Assembly (NCBI GenBank): GCA_017478245.1
Contig: JAFVDW010000083.1
Span: forward strand, 1-39,467
DNA length: 39,467 nt
Direction of reading: 5' to 3'
Origin: Lachnospiraceae bacterium
Lineage (GTDB): Bacteria > Bacillota > Clostridia > Lachnospirales > Lachnospiraceae
Under the pieces are notes generated by a model. That model had not been told where the DNA came from. It worked only from the letters and a program-made list of their open reading frames with translations, and searched no databases. A program made the position numbers and the translations under genes. Position 1 is the first letter of the stretch. Every line of letters starts with the position of its first letter. Below are positions 18,254-28,330 of this stretch, piece after piece.

Positions 18254-18292
18254 AAAAACGCAAAGTTCGGTGAGCTTTGCGTTTTTGTTGTT
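18254..18292 (+). terminator. Strong rho-independent terminator after giant pilin 1
   Basis: A 13-bp perfect stem (18254-18266 with 18276-18288), 9-nt loop, and a TTTTTGTTGTT tail, starting 6 nt after the stop codon. It isolates the second giant gene transcriptionally. Confidence 0.9.
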
Positions 18293-18332
18293 AAATTTTA
18301 ATGAAAATCCCTTTTTTATACTTTAAGATTTG

Positions 18333-18361
18333 TTGAATTATACCGAAAAATACTATATAAT
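18333..18361 (+). promoter_or_regulatory. Predicted sigma-A promoter of giant pilin 2
   Basis: TTGAAT at 18333-18338, a 17-nt spacer and a perfect TATAAT at 18356-18361. The expected start is near 18368, just before a 16-bp tandem repeat. Confidence 0.75.
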
Positions 18362-18369
18362 TTTAATAT

Positions 18370-18449
18370 GATAAAGTTGCTATAGTATGAAGTTACTATG
18401 GTACGAAGTTACTATGGAATGAAATTACTATGGAATGAAGTTATAATGG
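18370..18449 (+). repeat. 16-bp tandem repeat (five units) over the 5' end of giant pilin 2
   Basis: Consecutive units at 18370, 18386, 18402, 18418 and 18434 follow a TATGAAGTTACTATGG-type pattern. The first matches about 12 of 16 positions; the other four differ by 1-3 bases. Each contains one or two ATGs. A unit length of 16 is not a multiple of 3, so gain or loss of a unit shifts the frame of any start inside it. Confidence 0.8.
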
Positions 18450-21400
18450 GTAGTATGGAACGAATGGATGGTATATTTATGCAAGGAAAAGATAGGTTTT
18501 GGCACAAAAAAGAAAAAAATGGATTCACATTAGTAGAGATAGTGATTGTGGTGGCTATTTTGTCCGTCATACTTGCATTTGCTGCGGCGGGAATCAGTGG
18601 ATATATAAACTCCTCAGAGCAGATGCGTCGGACAGAGGTGGCGGAGACTGCTTTTTACAGCTTGCAGAGCCATATTAATTATTTGAAGCGTCATGATGCG
18701 CTACAGAGCTTTGAAGATCAGTTAAAGAGCTATAATCTTGCCATGACAGGGAGCGACCGGGTCATGACAGAGCCACAGAACCGGACGATTATAGTATCTA
18801 ATTATGAAGAGGGGGATGCGGCTGCATTTTACAATGAGGAGTATTATCCTGCGCATGAAAACAGTGAGATTATCTATGTGGCATTGGATTCTTTGAATGC
18901 TGTCGGTACTGCAAGAGAGATGAACCCCTTCTATGATGTTCTTGCCAGTGCAATCGGCGATGCTTCTGTGATGGAAAACAGTTTTTTGGTGGAATATGAT
19001 CTGAGTACCGGAATGGTTCGCAGTGTTTTTTATAGTGAGGATGCAGATAATCTTGGAATGGCTTTTGCCGACCCGGAGGGGACTAAGCATGACCAGGGAG
19101 ATTGTATCTGGCGAGACAGCAAGGCGCTTTCCAAGAAGAAACAGGGATATTATGGAGTTGTATTTACCTCTCACGCATACGAAGAAGTTGTGAACTCGGT
19201 GGATGTGCCTGATAAGGTGGAAATTGTGAATGGAGACAGACTCTATCTGACTTGGGCAGAGACCAATGCCAATAATCAAAGCTTCATTGACGGAACCTAT
19301 CGTATGGAGGCATTGTACTATACTATTCATTTATATGATCAAAACGATGTGGAGATTGCTGCCTATGAAGTGCCGAGGGCAGAGATGTATGAGGACATTT
19401 CCGGGACGCAAGAGGGTGTGTTGAACAGCCTGGATGATTATGACGTATTGAACGGAAAGCAGATTGTTGTGGAGGATACACTGGATGGCAGCACAAAGAC
19501 TGCCCGTATCGGTTATGCAGATCTGGCTTATGAGGAAGCACCTGACAATGTGTCCGGGGAGTATTATTATATGCTGTTGGAATGTCCGGATCATCCTTTT
19601 GGTGACAATGGTTATGCGTTTGAAGGGGCTGATACTATCTATGCAATACTGGAGCTTGCCTATGGGGAGAATGGCGCAGGAAATGGGGAACTCAGCCAAC
19701 GCTCCAATACGGAAAGTGTGTATTACGCTTATGTAAAAAACACAGATGGTGATACAGAATATGGAATCGCTTGCAGCAGACATTTGTGGAATGTGCGTAA
19801 TGGCTTTGCAGATGGCGACTATCGCCTGGTGGCAGATATCGATTGGACTGATATAGAGGGACGTGGGAGAGCAATTACATACACTGCTATTATGTTTGCA
19901 GATAAGGGTGTACCAGGTTCGGTGTTGAATTTCATGGGAACATTTACAGGAGAGAAAACGGAAGAGCTTCTGGGAGATGTGTTTCTGGACAGCCATGAGA
20001 TTCATGGAATCAAACAATCAGAAGACGTCAGTGCAGTGGGATTGTTTGCCACCAATGAGGGACTGATTGAAAAGGTAGTTCTGACAGATTATGAGGTGAG
20101 TGGAGTAGGCGATGTGGGAACCCTTGCCGGAATGAATCTGGGTACAATTCGTGATGTGTGGGTGCAAAATGCAACTGTGACAGCAGAATATCAGGCAGGT
20201 GGTCTGGTGGGCAATAACAGTGGCAGTATAGACGGGGTGGCAGTCACCGGCGCGGGCAGGATTAGTGCGCAGTATGCGGTTGGAGGAGTTGCGGGTGTAT
20301 CCTCCGGGTCAGTGTCCAATGCGGCTGCTGCTTGTCGGGTGGAAAGTTATGTCCCGGAGAATACACAGAAGCTTACCGGCAGCAAGGTGGGACGCTATGT
20401 GGGTGGTGTCATTGGGCAGGCGAAAGCAGGCTCCAGTGCACAGATGCTTTTTAGCGGTATTTATCTGAATACAGAGAAGGTTCCGGGGCATATGGAGCAT
20501 CTGCAGAACAGTGGTGTGGCAGTGAGTGACGTCGTTGCTTCCTCTGTCACAGGTATCGGGGAAATAGGCGGCGTAATCGGTACTCTGGAACAGGGTGCAG
20601 GCACCTATGAGAAGCTATATAATTATGCAGACCTGCAGGTCATCTATATTCCCACAGAGGGAACCTATGGAAGAAAGGCAAGGGGCGATAACAATACCGG
20701 GAATTCCTTTATTTATCAATATTATGGTGGAATTACCGGAAGGCTGTTGTCGGGAGACACTTTGCTTGCCTGTGAGAATTTTACACCGGTGAAGGTGACC
20801 TTTGTGGAGCGGGCAGATGAGGAGAGTGATTATACACCGGTGGCGGTTGAGACAGTGTACAATTATATTTTGCGTGTCAACAATGCCGGAGGCTATAATG
20901 CACAGATCAATCAGCCTCAATATATCGGTGGTATCGTGGGATTAAGCGATGGGACGGTACAGGATTGTCTGTCCGCATGCGCTGACTATGGACCCTTTGA
21001 GGAGGAGCTCTCCAAACAGCTTGTGCGCCTGGAGCATCAGCAGGAGACCTATGTAGGCTGGTATGTGGGCGGATTGGTAGGCTTTAATAGAGAGGGTGTG
21101 GTGCTTTTCACGCCCAGTCTTGGCAGACAGGAAATGAAGGTGTCAGTACAGGCATATATTACGGCAGGCGGTCTGGTGGGCTGGCAGGAAAAGGTGTCTG
21201 CAGCAGTGCGCAATGAGACTGGCAGTCCCATTGTGGTAAAGGGCGTGGTGGCAGCGGAACAGGATTATGCAGGCGGTGTGGCTGGCAGTCTGCATATTGG
21301 AGAAATCACTGGCGCCTATAGTAATGAATGCAATGTCTTTGGAGAAATGTCCGCTGGAATAGTCGCATGTCTTGGAGGTACAACACAGAAAAATCTGGTG

Positions 21401-24400
21401 CTGAAGGATTGTACCAATAGTGGAACCATCATCGGAAGAGGCTTCGGCGCTAAGGGGGCACTGTGTGGTGTGGGCGGTATTGCGGGAATCAGCTATGGGA
21501 CGCTTGAAAATTGCAGCAATACAGGGACGATATCGGCTTATTATGATGCAGGAATTCCCTCCGTGGTAGATAATCGTGGCGTAGTGGATATGGGGGGCGT
21601 TGTGGGTTACAATGCCGGAACAGTGAAGAATTGTCACAGCATGCTGAACGCAGATGAGTCTAATTTTCTTGCAAACAAGCATTATGGCAATCTGGGTGGT
21701 CTGGTAGGGCATAATATGAATAATGGCAACACTCTTCTGGGTGTGATTGTAAATGAGCGTAAAGAGGAAGAAATTGCAGTGCCGCTGTTCGTAGGAGAGG
21801 ATACGAACAGTAACGCAAATTCCCCCACCAAAGTCGGCGGAATCGTAGGGTATCCGGAGGGAAGTGGTGCAATCACGCTCCAAAATTATACTTATAGCGG
21901 GAGTATTTCTTTTTCCAGCAAGGCAGGTATGAATGGTCAGGAGAATGGCACCGGCGGTATTGCAGGCTATTGGCTGGCAAATCAGACGATGAGTGGCTGC
22001 AAGATGAAGGGCAGTATCGTATCCGTCAATACGCGCAATGGCGGTTTGGTAGGATACATGAAGGGCGGTGTGATTGATGGTACCAATCAGGTGTTGGAAG
22101 GCGCTTCTGTCATGGGCACAGACCATACAGGTGGCGTTATTGGTACGCATACTGCTAATAGAGCCGAATCCCGGATGGATGTACTGGAAAATCATGCCAC
22201 AGTTATCGGGGGAACCGGTGTAGGCGGTATCTTTGGATATGTCAGCAATGGGTTTTATGTGAGTCTGGATAACAGGGTAAACTACGGGGATGTGACAGGA
22301 ACCGGTAATTATGTGGGCGGTCTGGCAGGGCGTTATATGGCGGCTGTCACCGGAGCACCGGATGGCACGGAGGGGATAGTAAACGGTATTGAGAATGCTA
22401 CAAATTATGGAATCATCAAAGGGGTCTCTTACACCGGCGGTCTGGTGGGAGATTTGTATACCAATACCACAGCTCATGTGTATCATGTGAAAAATTGCTC
22501 CAATCAGGGTGATATCTATCAGTGTAAAAGCGGAACCAGTTATTACGGTGGTCTGATCGGACATTCTATTTGGGAAGCGGTAGTGGAGGATTGTACCAAT
22601 ACGGGCGCGATACTTCCGGCGGATACTGCTTATATTACGGATGCAGTGGGTGGTCTTGTCGGATACGAGGAAAACAATATATCATTCTATCGCTGTGCCA
22701 ATCACGGAACCTTGTATGGCAGAAGATGGGTGGCTGGTATGGCAGGCTATGTGATTAAGGCGAGCGGTAGTGTCAAGGCTATTGATTGCATCAACGGAAA
22801 GGGAGCGGACATGGTTGCCACCATGGCTTACTGTGGCGGTATGTTCGGCTCTATCCGTTTAGATAACATGGGAGAGACAGTGGCTTTGGAACTGCGGGGC
22901 TGCAGCAATGCCGGACAGATGGATGCACCGGAGCAGTTGGGCGGACTGGTCGGCAGAATCGAGAGAGCGCATTTTGAGATTACAGATTGTCATAATACAG
23001 GAGATATTGGATTCACAGGTAACTGGAAGATTACCAATGCCGGTGGCATGGTGGGCATCTATCAAACACTCGCAACCACGTCAGAAAGTCTGATTTCAGG
23101 TTGTACCAGTGAAGCCAATATTTCCCACCTGACTGCATCCGGAAACAATGGATTGACCGGCGGTATCATCGGTCAGAGTCTGGCAGCACTTCGTATAGAG
23201 CATTGTACAAATGGCTCCAAGAGCAAGACCTATCTGATTTCTGCGGAGGGAAACACCGGAAAAAGCGGAGGGATTCTGGGCGCGAGTTTATCTGCTTCGG
23301 TGCCTACCACCATCATTGACTGTGTCAACTATGCAGATTTCTATGCAGGCGGCTCGGTGGATCATGTGGGCGGTATCATGGGTGTCGGATATGGAACGAC
23401 GATTATGATCGGTGAACAAGGAGTGCCGGAGACTTATTGCTATAATTATGGCAATTTGGACTGTGGGAATGTTGGATATTATTTCGGAGGTATTCTGGGA
23501 TCAGGGGAGGCGAAGGAGCTTGGCATCTATGGTGCGGAGAATTATGGACTGATAGGAGAAAAGACTGCATATATCTATTCCACCGGTGGACTGGTGGGCA
23601 GATTGTCTGTGGCGAATGCTAACAGCTTTCTGGTGACGATGGAGGATTGCGTGCAGCATGGAACCATCTACCATGCAACCCAGATGGTGGGAGGTCTGAT
23701 CGGGCGTATGGCAAATGTAAAGCTGGTGATGGACCATTGCCGGAACGGAGTGGAGTCCGGAGAGGAAGGCAGGCTATATGCCATTGATGGTAGTGTCACC
23801 AGTTATCTTGCGGGGATCATAGGATATTGTGATATGAATCTCAATGTAAATTATGACAGACAGATTGTGATGACGTGTACTTACAATTATGGCGACATCT
23901 ATGTGGGAACCGCAGGCGGTACTTATTATGGAGGTCTGATCGGATTTACCTGTCTGCCTACGACCTTAGGCGAAAAGGAGAATACGGCGAAGGCATGTCT
24001 CAATTACGGCTCTATTTACTGCACCAATACTGCCACAGCCAAGGGAATGTCCTATGTGGGCGGACTGATCGGCAGTCTGAACAATAGTGCAACAGAGGCA
24101 ACTCTGGGGATTTATTATGGCGAGAACTATGGAATTATCGGCGCGAAGGAAGGGGGGACGGTTGGCTTTGGTGGCGGTATGGTGGGTTCTCTCGGGGCGG
24201 AAGCAGAGTTGATTGGCTGTATCCAGCACGGTGTGATTTGGCAGGGCTCTAATTATCTGGGTGGAATGATTGGAAATCATACCCATTTTAACCTTTTGAT
24301 TGAAGATTGCAGCAATGGTGTGGCAAAAGAGGCAGGAAGCGGTGCCCTCCATATGTATACGCCGGGTGGCGGCAGATGCGGCGGAATGATTGGCAATCTG

Positions 24401-25285
24401 TATGGTCCTACAGATCTGGCTGCCCACAAGAGTGAAGTCAATACCGTGACCATCTTAAACAGTGTGAACTATGGAGATATTTCATTGGATTCCACGGCTG
24501 CTTCTTTTTCATCGCTGTCCGGTATGGTGGGACGCGTGGACCGCATGCACCTTACTTTGGGAGACAGTGCAGATGCCACAAAGTGCTGTTTAAACTATGG
24601 TGATATTGACAGTGCGGTGAATGCGCTGATGGATAGTGCGGGGGGATTTGTAGGCTTAGTCACCGAATACGGTCCTTACGATATCGCAATCTATCATGGG
24701 GTGAATAATGGCACCTTTGGTGCGCATATGAAACAGGTACGCCTGAGCGGAGGATTTATTGGGAATTCTGTTGGCGGAGAATTAAAGCTCTACAGTTGTA
24801 AGCAACTGGGACAGATATATCATGCCAAGGATCGCGTGGGAGGTCTTGTTGGACTTAATCAGTATTATAATCTTGTGATGGATGGTTGTGTCAATGGCAG
24901 CGCAGAGGATGAAGCATGCGGTTATATCCAGATGGGTGTGAATCCGGTCGATTATGTGGGAGGTCTGATTGGAGCTTCCGAGGCAAATCTGGAGCAAAAT
25001 GGGGAAGCATGTAAGGCTGTACTCACCGGATGTATCAATTACGGTACGCTATATGCAGTGGATGCGGCTGTTTCGGTCAACAATGTAGGTGGTCTGATGG
25101 GCTTGAGCAGATATACTACTGTGATTGGCGAACCGGAGGATGCCGCAAAAGCCTGCTATAACTATGGAACCATTGATGGTACGAACAAGGCATTGTTCTA
25201 TCAGGCAGGGGGCTTTGTGGGGCAGGTGCTGGCACCTACCGGAGCGGCGGATAGTCTGTCTATCTACAATGGTGTCAACTATTGA
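18398..25285 (+). CDS. Giant prepilin-signal GLUG-repeat protein 2, N-terminal part (interrupted)
   Basis: 2295 aa to an in-frame TGA. KEKNG is followed by FTLVEIVIVVAILSVILAFA, a class III prepilin signal (cleavage after Gly42 in this numbering, Glu at +5). The next 500 residues are clearly paralogous to giant pilin 1 (MRRTEVAETAFYSLQSHINY; DGDYRLVADIDWTDIEGRG), followed by GLUG repeats from about residue 547. Several in-frame starts are possible: ATG 18398, 18419 and 18446 lie in the tandem repeat, while ATG 18455 begins MERMDG, matching the MMERR start of the paralog, and ATG 18479 has GGATGG upstream. None has a strong ribosome site. The frame continues past the TGA with the same repeats and the same C-terminal domain as the paralog, so this is one gene of about 3587 codons broken by one base change, or read through. 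Confidence 0.85.
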   Translation: MVRSYYGMKLLWNEVIMGSMERMDGIFMQGKDRFWHKKEKNGFTLVEIVIVVAILSVILAFAAAGISGYINSSEQMRRTEVAETAFYSLQSHINYLKRHDALQSFEDQLKSYNLAMTGSDRVMTEPQNRTIIVSNYEEGDAAAFYNEEYYPAHENSEIIYVALDSLNAVGTAREMNPFYDVLASAIGDASVMENSFLVEYDLSTGMVRSVFYSEDADNLGMAFADPEGTKHDQGDCIWRDSKALSKKKQGYYGVVFTSHAYEEVVNSVDVPDKVEIVNGDRLYLTWAETNANNQSFIDGTYRMEALYYTIHLYDQNDVEIAAYEVPRAEMYEDISGTQEGVLNSLDDYDVLNGKQIVVEDTLDGSTKTARIGYADLAYEEAPDNVSGEYYYMLLECPDHPFGDNGYAFEGADTIYAILELAYGENGAGNGELSQRSNTESVYYAYVKNTDGDTEYGIACSRHLWNVRNGFADGDYRLVADIDWTDIEGRGRAITYTAIMFADKGVPGSVLNFMGTFTGEKTEELLGDVFLDSHEIHGIKQSEDVSAVGLFATNEGLIEKVVLTDYEVSGVGDVGTLAGMNLGTIRDVWVQNATVTAEYQAGGLVGNNSGSIDGVAVTGAGRISAQYAVGGVAGVSSGSVSNAAAACRVESYVPENTQKLTGSKVGRYVGGVIGQAKAGSSAQMLFSGIYLNTEKVPGHMEHLQNSGVAVSDVVASSVTGIGEIGGVIGTLEQGAGTYEKLYNYADLQVIYIPTEGTYGRKARGDNNTGNSFIYQYYGGITGRLLSGDTLLACENFTPVKVTFVERADEESDYTPVAVETVYNYILRVNNAGGYNAQINQPQYIGGIVGLSDGTVQDCLSACADYGPFEEELSKQLVRLEHQQETYVGWYVGGLVGFNREGVVLFTPSLGRQEMKVSVQAYITAGGLVGWQEKVSAAVRNETGSPIVVKGVVAAEQDYAGGVAGSLHIGEITGAYSNECNVFGEMSAGIVACLGGTTQKNLVLKDCTNSGTIIGRGFGAKGALCGVGGIAGISYGTLENCSNTGTISAYYDAGIPSVVDNRGVVDMGGVVGYNAGTVKNCHSMLNADESNFLANKHYGNLGGLVGHNMNNGNTLLGVIVNERKEEEIAVPLFVGEDTNSNANSPTKVGGIVGYPEGSGAITLQNYTYSGSISFSSKAGMNGQENGTGGIAGYWLANQTMSGCKMKGSIVSVNTRNGGLVGYMKGGVIDGTNQVLEGASVMGTDHTGGVIGTHTANRAESRMDVLENHATVIGGTGVGGIFGYVSNGFYVSLDNRVNYGDVTGTGNYVGGLAGRYMAAVTGAPDGTEGIVNGIENATNYGIIKGVSYTGGLVGDLYTNTTAHVYHVKNCSNQGDIYQCKSGTSYYGGLIGHSIWEAVVEDCTNTGAILPADTAYITDAVGGLVGYEENNISFYRCANHGTLYGRRWVAGMAGYVIKASGSVKAIDCINGKGADMVATMAYCGGMFGSIRLDNMGETVALELRGCSNAGQMDAPEQLGGLVGRIERAHFEITDCHNTGDIGFTGNWKITNAGGMVGIYQTLATTSESLISGCTSEANISHLTASGNNGLTGGIIGQSLAALRIEHCTNGSKSKTYLISAEGNTGKSGGILGASLSASVPTTIIDCVNYADFYAGGSVDHVGGIMGVGYGTTIMIGEQGVPETYCYNYGNLDCGNVGYYFGGILGSGEAKELGIYGAENYGLIGEKTAYIYSTGGLVGRLSVANANSFLVTMEDCVQHGTIYHATQMVGGLIGRMANVKLVMDHCRNGVESGEEGRLYAIDGSVTSYLAGIIGYCDMNLNVNYDRQIVMTCTYNYGDIYVGTAGGTYYGGLIGFTCLPTTLGEKENTAKACLNYGSIYCTNTATAKGMSYVGGLIGSLNNSATEATLGIYYGENYGIIGAKEGGTVGFGGGMVGSLGAEAELIGCIQHGVIWQGSNYLGGMIGNHTHFNLLIEDCSNGVAKEAGSGALHMYTPGGGRCGGMIGNLYGPTDLAAHKSEVNTVTILNSVNYGDISLDSTAASFSSLSGMVGRVDRMHLTLGDSADATKCCLNYGDIDSAVNALMDSAGGFVGLVTEYGPYDIAIYHGVNNGTFGAHMKQVRLSGGFIGNSVGGELKLYSCKQLGQIYHAKDRVGGLVGLNQYYNLVMDGCVNGSAEDEACGYIQMGVNPVDYVGGLIGASEANLEQNGEACKAVLTGCINYGTLYAVDAAVSVNNVGGLMGLSRYTTVIGEPEDAAKACYNYGTIDGTNKALFYQAGGFVGQVLAPTGAADSLSIYNGVNY

Positions 25286-28200
25286 AATATCGCCCAGAAT
25301 GCCGGTGCACTGCGTCATGGCGGAGGAATTCTGGGATATAGTGTGGAACAGACTACGCTGATTGGGTGCACCAATCTGGGACAGATGTATCATCTGATGG
25401 GGCAGGGCTCCGGGAATCTTGGTAATGGAGGAATTGCCGGATATATTGGTTCATATGTGGAAGGAGAGGTCTCACGGATTGAAAACTGTGTGAATGGTTC
25501 GGCAGGCGATTCGGAAGCAGGAAGATTATTTGGAAGCAATAACGAGAATAATGTAGGCGGTGTGGGCGGTATTGTAGGTGGTATCGGAAATAGCGCCAAT
25601 ACGGAGGCAATCCTCAAGGGTTGTGTCAATTATGCGTCCATGGAGCTAAAGGCAAATTCTGTAAACTTCATAGGAGGCATCCTTGGAAAGCAGTATACTT
25701 CTAAGATGGTGACACTGGAAAATGTAGTGAATTATGGAGATATTGTGTGCAGGAATGCTACCGCTACCTGTATTGGGGGGCTGGTAGGGCAGGCAGAGAA
25801 TAACAATGCCCATATCACCATCGGAGGCGTACTGGCGGATGGTTCTACAGATACGTCTAAGGGCTGTCGGAATGAGGGCAACATCAGACTGGAAGAAACA
25901 AGCTATGGCAGACAGGTGGCAGGAATTGCAGGTCAGCTTTATAATGCTTCTCTGTATGGTGTGCTGCAAAATGGGGAGATTAAACCGGATGAAGGGTCTG
26001 TTGTGACCTCGGCGGCAGGTCAGGTATCTTATCTGAGAGGAAGCAGTGTGATGCAGGATTGCATACAGATGGGTACGCTGAATCATGTGGTGTATGTCAA
26101 TACTGTGCCAAATGCTACGGCAGGCGGTTTGGTTGCGAGAGCGGATGGTTCGCTTAAGATGCTTCGCTGTAGCAATGGTTCTGCAGAGAGCAGGACAAAT
26201 GGCGGGAATGCCGGAGGGATATATGCCTATAGACAGAATGCGAAGACAGGAGAGTTGGTGAACATATATCGATTGGGCGGACTGATCGGTCTGAATGTGG
26301 CATCGCTGACCATGGAGGACTGTGTCAATTATGCAGATTTAGAGATGGTGGGAATAGCCACTAACACCGGAGGCATCGTTGGGGAAGCTTATACGGACAA
26401 CAATGCCAATGGATATTATCCAGCAGTGATGAAGCGATGCATCAATTATGGAGATATCACCTGCAATGAGAACATGAGTAATGTTGGCGGTATTGTGGGC
26501 AGCGCAGCCGGTGGCACCTCTGCCACATCGCTTCTCACCATGGGTGAGGAGGCGGATGCTGCAAAGGCATGTATCAATTATGGAGCAATTACTGTGGGCG
26601 GTAATACGGTGTCCGTGGGTATTGGGGGACTGGTGGGTCTCTCTACCAGACCCATCGCTATCTATGATGGCGTCAATGAAGGAAATCTGGGCAATTTCGA
26701 CCGAGAGGAAGGCTTGCTTGGCAGTGCCGGCGGCATTGTGGGCAAGCTGGCAGCCATAAGCAGTATTCCTTCTAAGCTGATTCGGTGTCAGGAGAAGGGA
26801 GATATGAATCGACTGACTACGGCAGCTATGCGTACCCCCAACTGGGCATATCAGCAGGACGGCGGACCGGGAGGTATCGCAGGAACCATTCGTTGTACCA
26901 CTCTGATTGTAGATTGTGTCAATGGAGCGCCCGGTGTGGAGCAGACTATGGAATTTGTGAATGGTGCAGTATCCGGCGGTGGTATCGTAGGGCTTGCTTT
27001 TTGCGGAGCAAATGCTAAGCCCATCCGGATACAAAATTGCATCAACTACAAGGACATGGTGGGTGCGGGCACGCTTGATTGCACAGGTGGTATTATAGGC
27101 TGTTGCTATTATTTTGTAATCGGGGATGAGACAGATGAAGAATTGGGGTGCGTAAATTATGGAAATATTTACGCAGCAGGTAAAGAAATTTATCTGGGTG
27201 GTTTGTTAGGATATGCCGGTGCAGGCAAGATTTACAACAGTATCAATGAAGGAGATGTGACTAGTGGAAAGGCAGGTGCCAGCTTCAGTGGTGGAATTGC
27301 CGGATATATGTATGACGTTGATTTGAAGGTGGTAGGAAACGAAAACAGAGGAAACCTGTTGACGGCGGGAGCTCTGAATGATGGGGTGGAAATCAGAGGA
27401 ATCGGCGGTATCGTGGGACATTTCCGTTTCCCCAACAGTTCTGCCGACATAGTGCGTAACATTGATATCAGTCAGGTATATCTTGCAGAAAATGTGAACA
27501 AGGGTACCATCGGCGTGGAAGGACATTCTTTAAAAGGCATCCATATTGGTGGTATTGTGGGAGAATTTAACGGTACGTTGGAGAATTGCACCAATCTGGG
27601 CGCAATCTACATGGGAAACAGTTGTGTGGCAGGTATTGTGGGATATCTGAGCGGTGAGGCGACCAGGACATTGATTAAGGGCTGCGTGAATGGTTCTGCC
27701 ACAGATACAGAAGCAGGTCTGATTCATACAGATGAGGTGATGGATAAGGTGGCAGGAATTGCAGGCTATATTCAGACGCACAATTATGCAGATCATTTAC
27801 AGATTATGAATTGTATCAATTATGCTGATATTGAACTGAAGGCCGGTCAGCAGAACAATTATGTGGCAGGTATCATGGGGCATGTATACTGCTCAGGCGC
27901 CACGGCGCACTTGGAAATACTGGATTGCGAGAATTATGGAAATCTCTACAATGGTTATACCGGTGTGGCAGGCATCTATCCTATTATCACCAGCAATTCC
28001 GGACAGGATTATATTATCCGCTGCACCAATTATGGAGACATCTACGGAGCCGGAAATTATGCGGGCGGCATTTGCGGTACTGTGGGAGGTTACGGCGGTA
28101 TCATGCACTGTATCAATGTGGGCAATGTCTATGGAGCGGAATATGTAGGCGGAATCACAGGTTACTTTGGCAATGCTACTACCACACCTTACATGATTGA

Positions 28201-28330
28201 CTGTTATCAGTTTGGACAGGTGACCGGAGATTATTATGGTACATTAAATGTTGCGCGTGCGGGCGGTATCGTGGGATGGCTGGGAAGACCGGGCGAATAT
28301 GTAATCGACTGCTACAGTAACGGAGCGGTT
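20036..28330 (+). repeat. GLUG repeat array in giant pilin 2 (spans the stop)
   Basis: The GG[IL][VI]G / C-x-N-x-G rungs are as in the paralog. The super-unit IYxGVN recurs at 24689 and 25262, 573 bp (191 aa) apart, nearly the same period as in giant pilin 1. The order of rungs within a unit is conserved: QLGQIYHAK, then MDGCVNGSAED, then CINYGTLYA, then CYNYGTIDG. The array carries on across 25283-25285 without loss of register. Confidence 0.85.
25283..25285 (+). other. In-frame TGA at a conserved repeat glycine
   Basis: The codons read GTC AAC TAT TGA AAT ATC. In equivalent rungs the motif is VN-x-Gly or NYG with a GGA or GGC codon, for example ENYG at 23539 and 24122 and VNNG at 24704. 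One base, GGA to TGA, explains the stop. The same reading frame is open for another 3876 nt. Confidence 0.9.

Noticed and set aside
18370-18449. CRISPR-like array
   Set aside because: Units are directly adjacent with no spacers; it is a simple tandem repeat.
25343-25400. Independent start for the C-terminal giant fragment
   Set aside because: The GTG has no ribosome site or promoter and homologous repeat sequence extends upstream to the stop codon.
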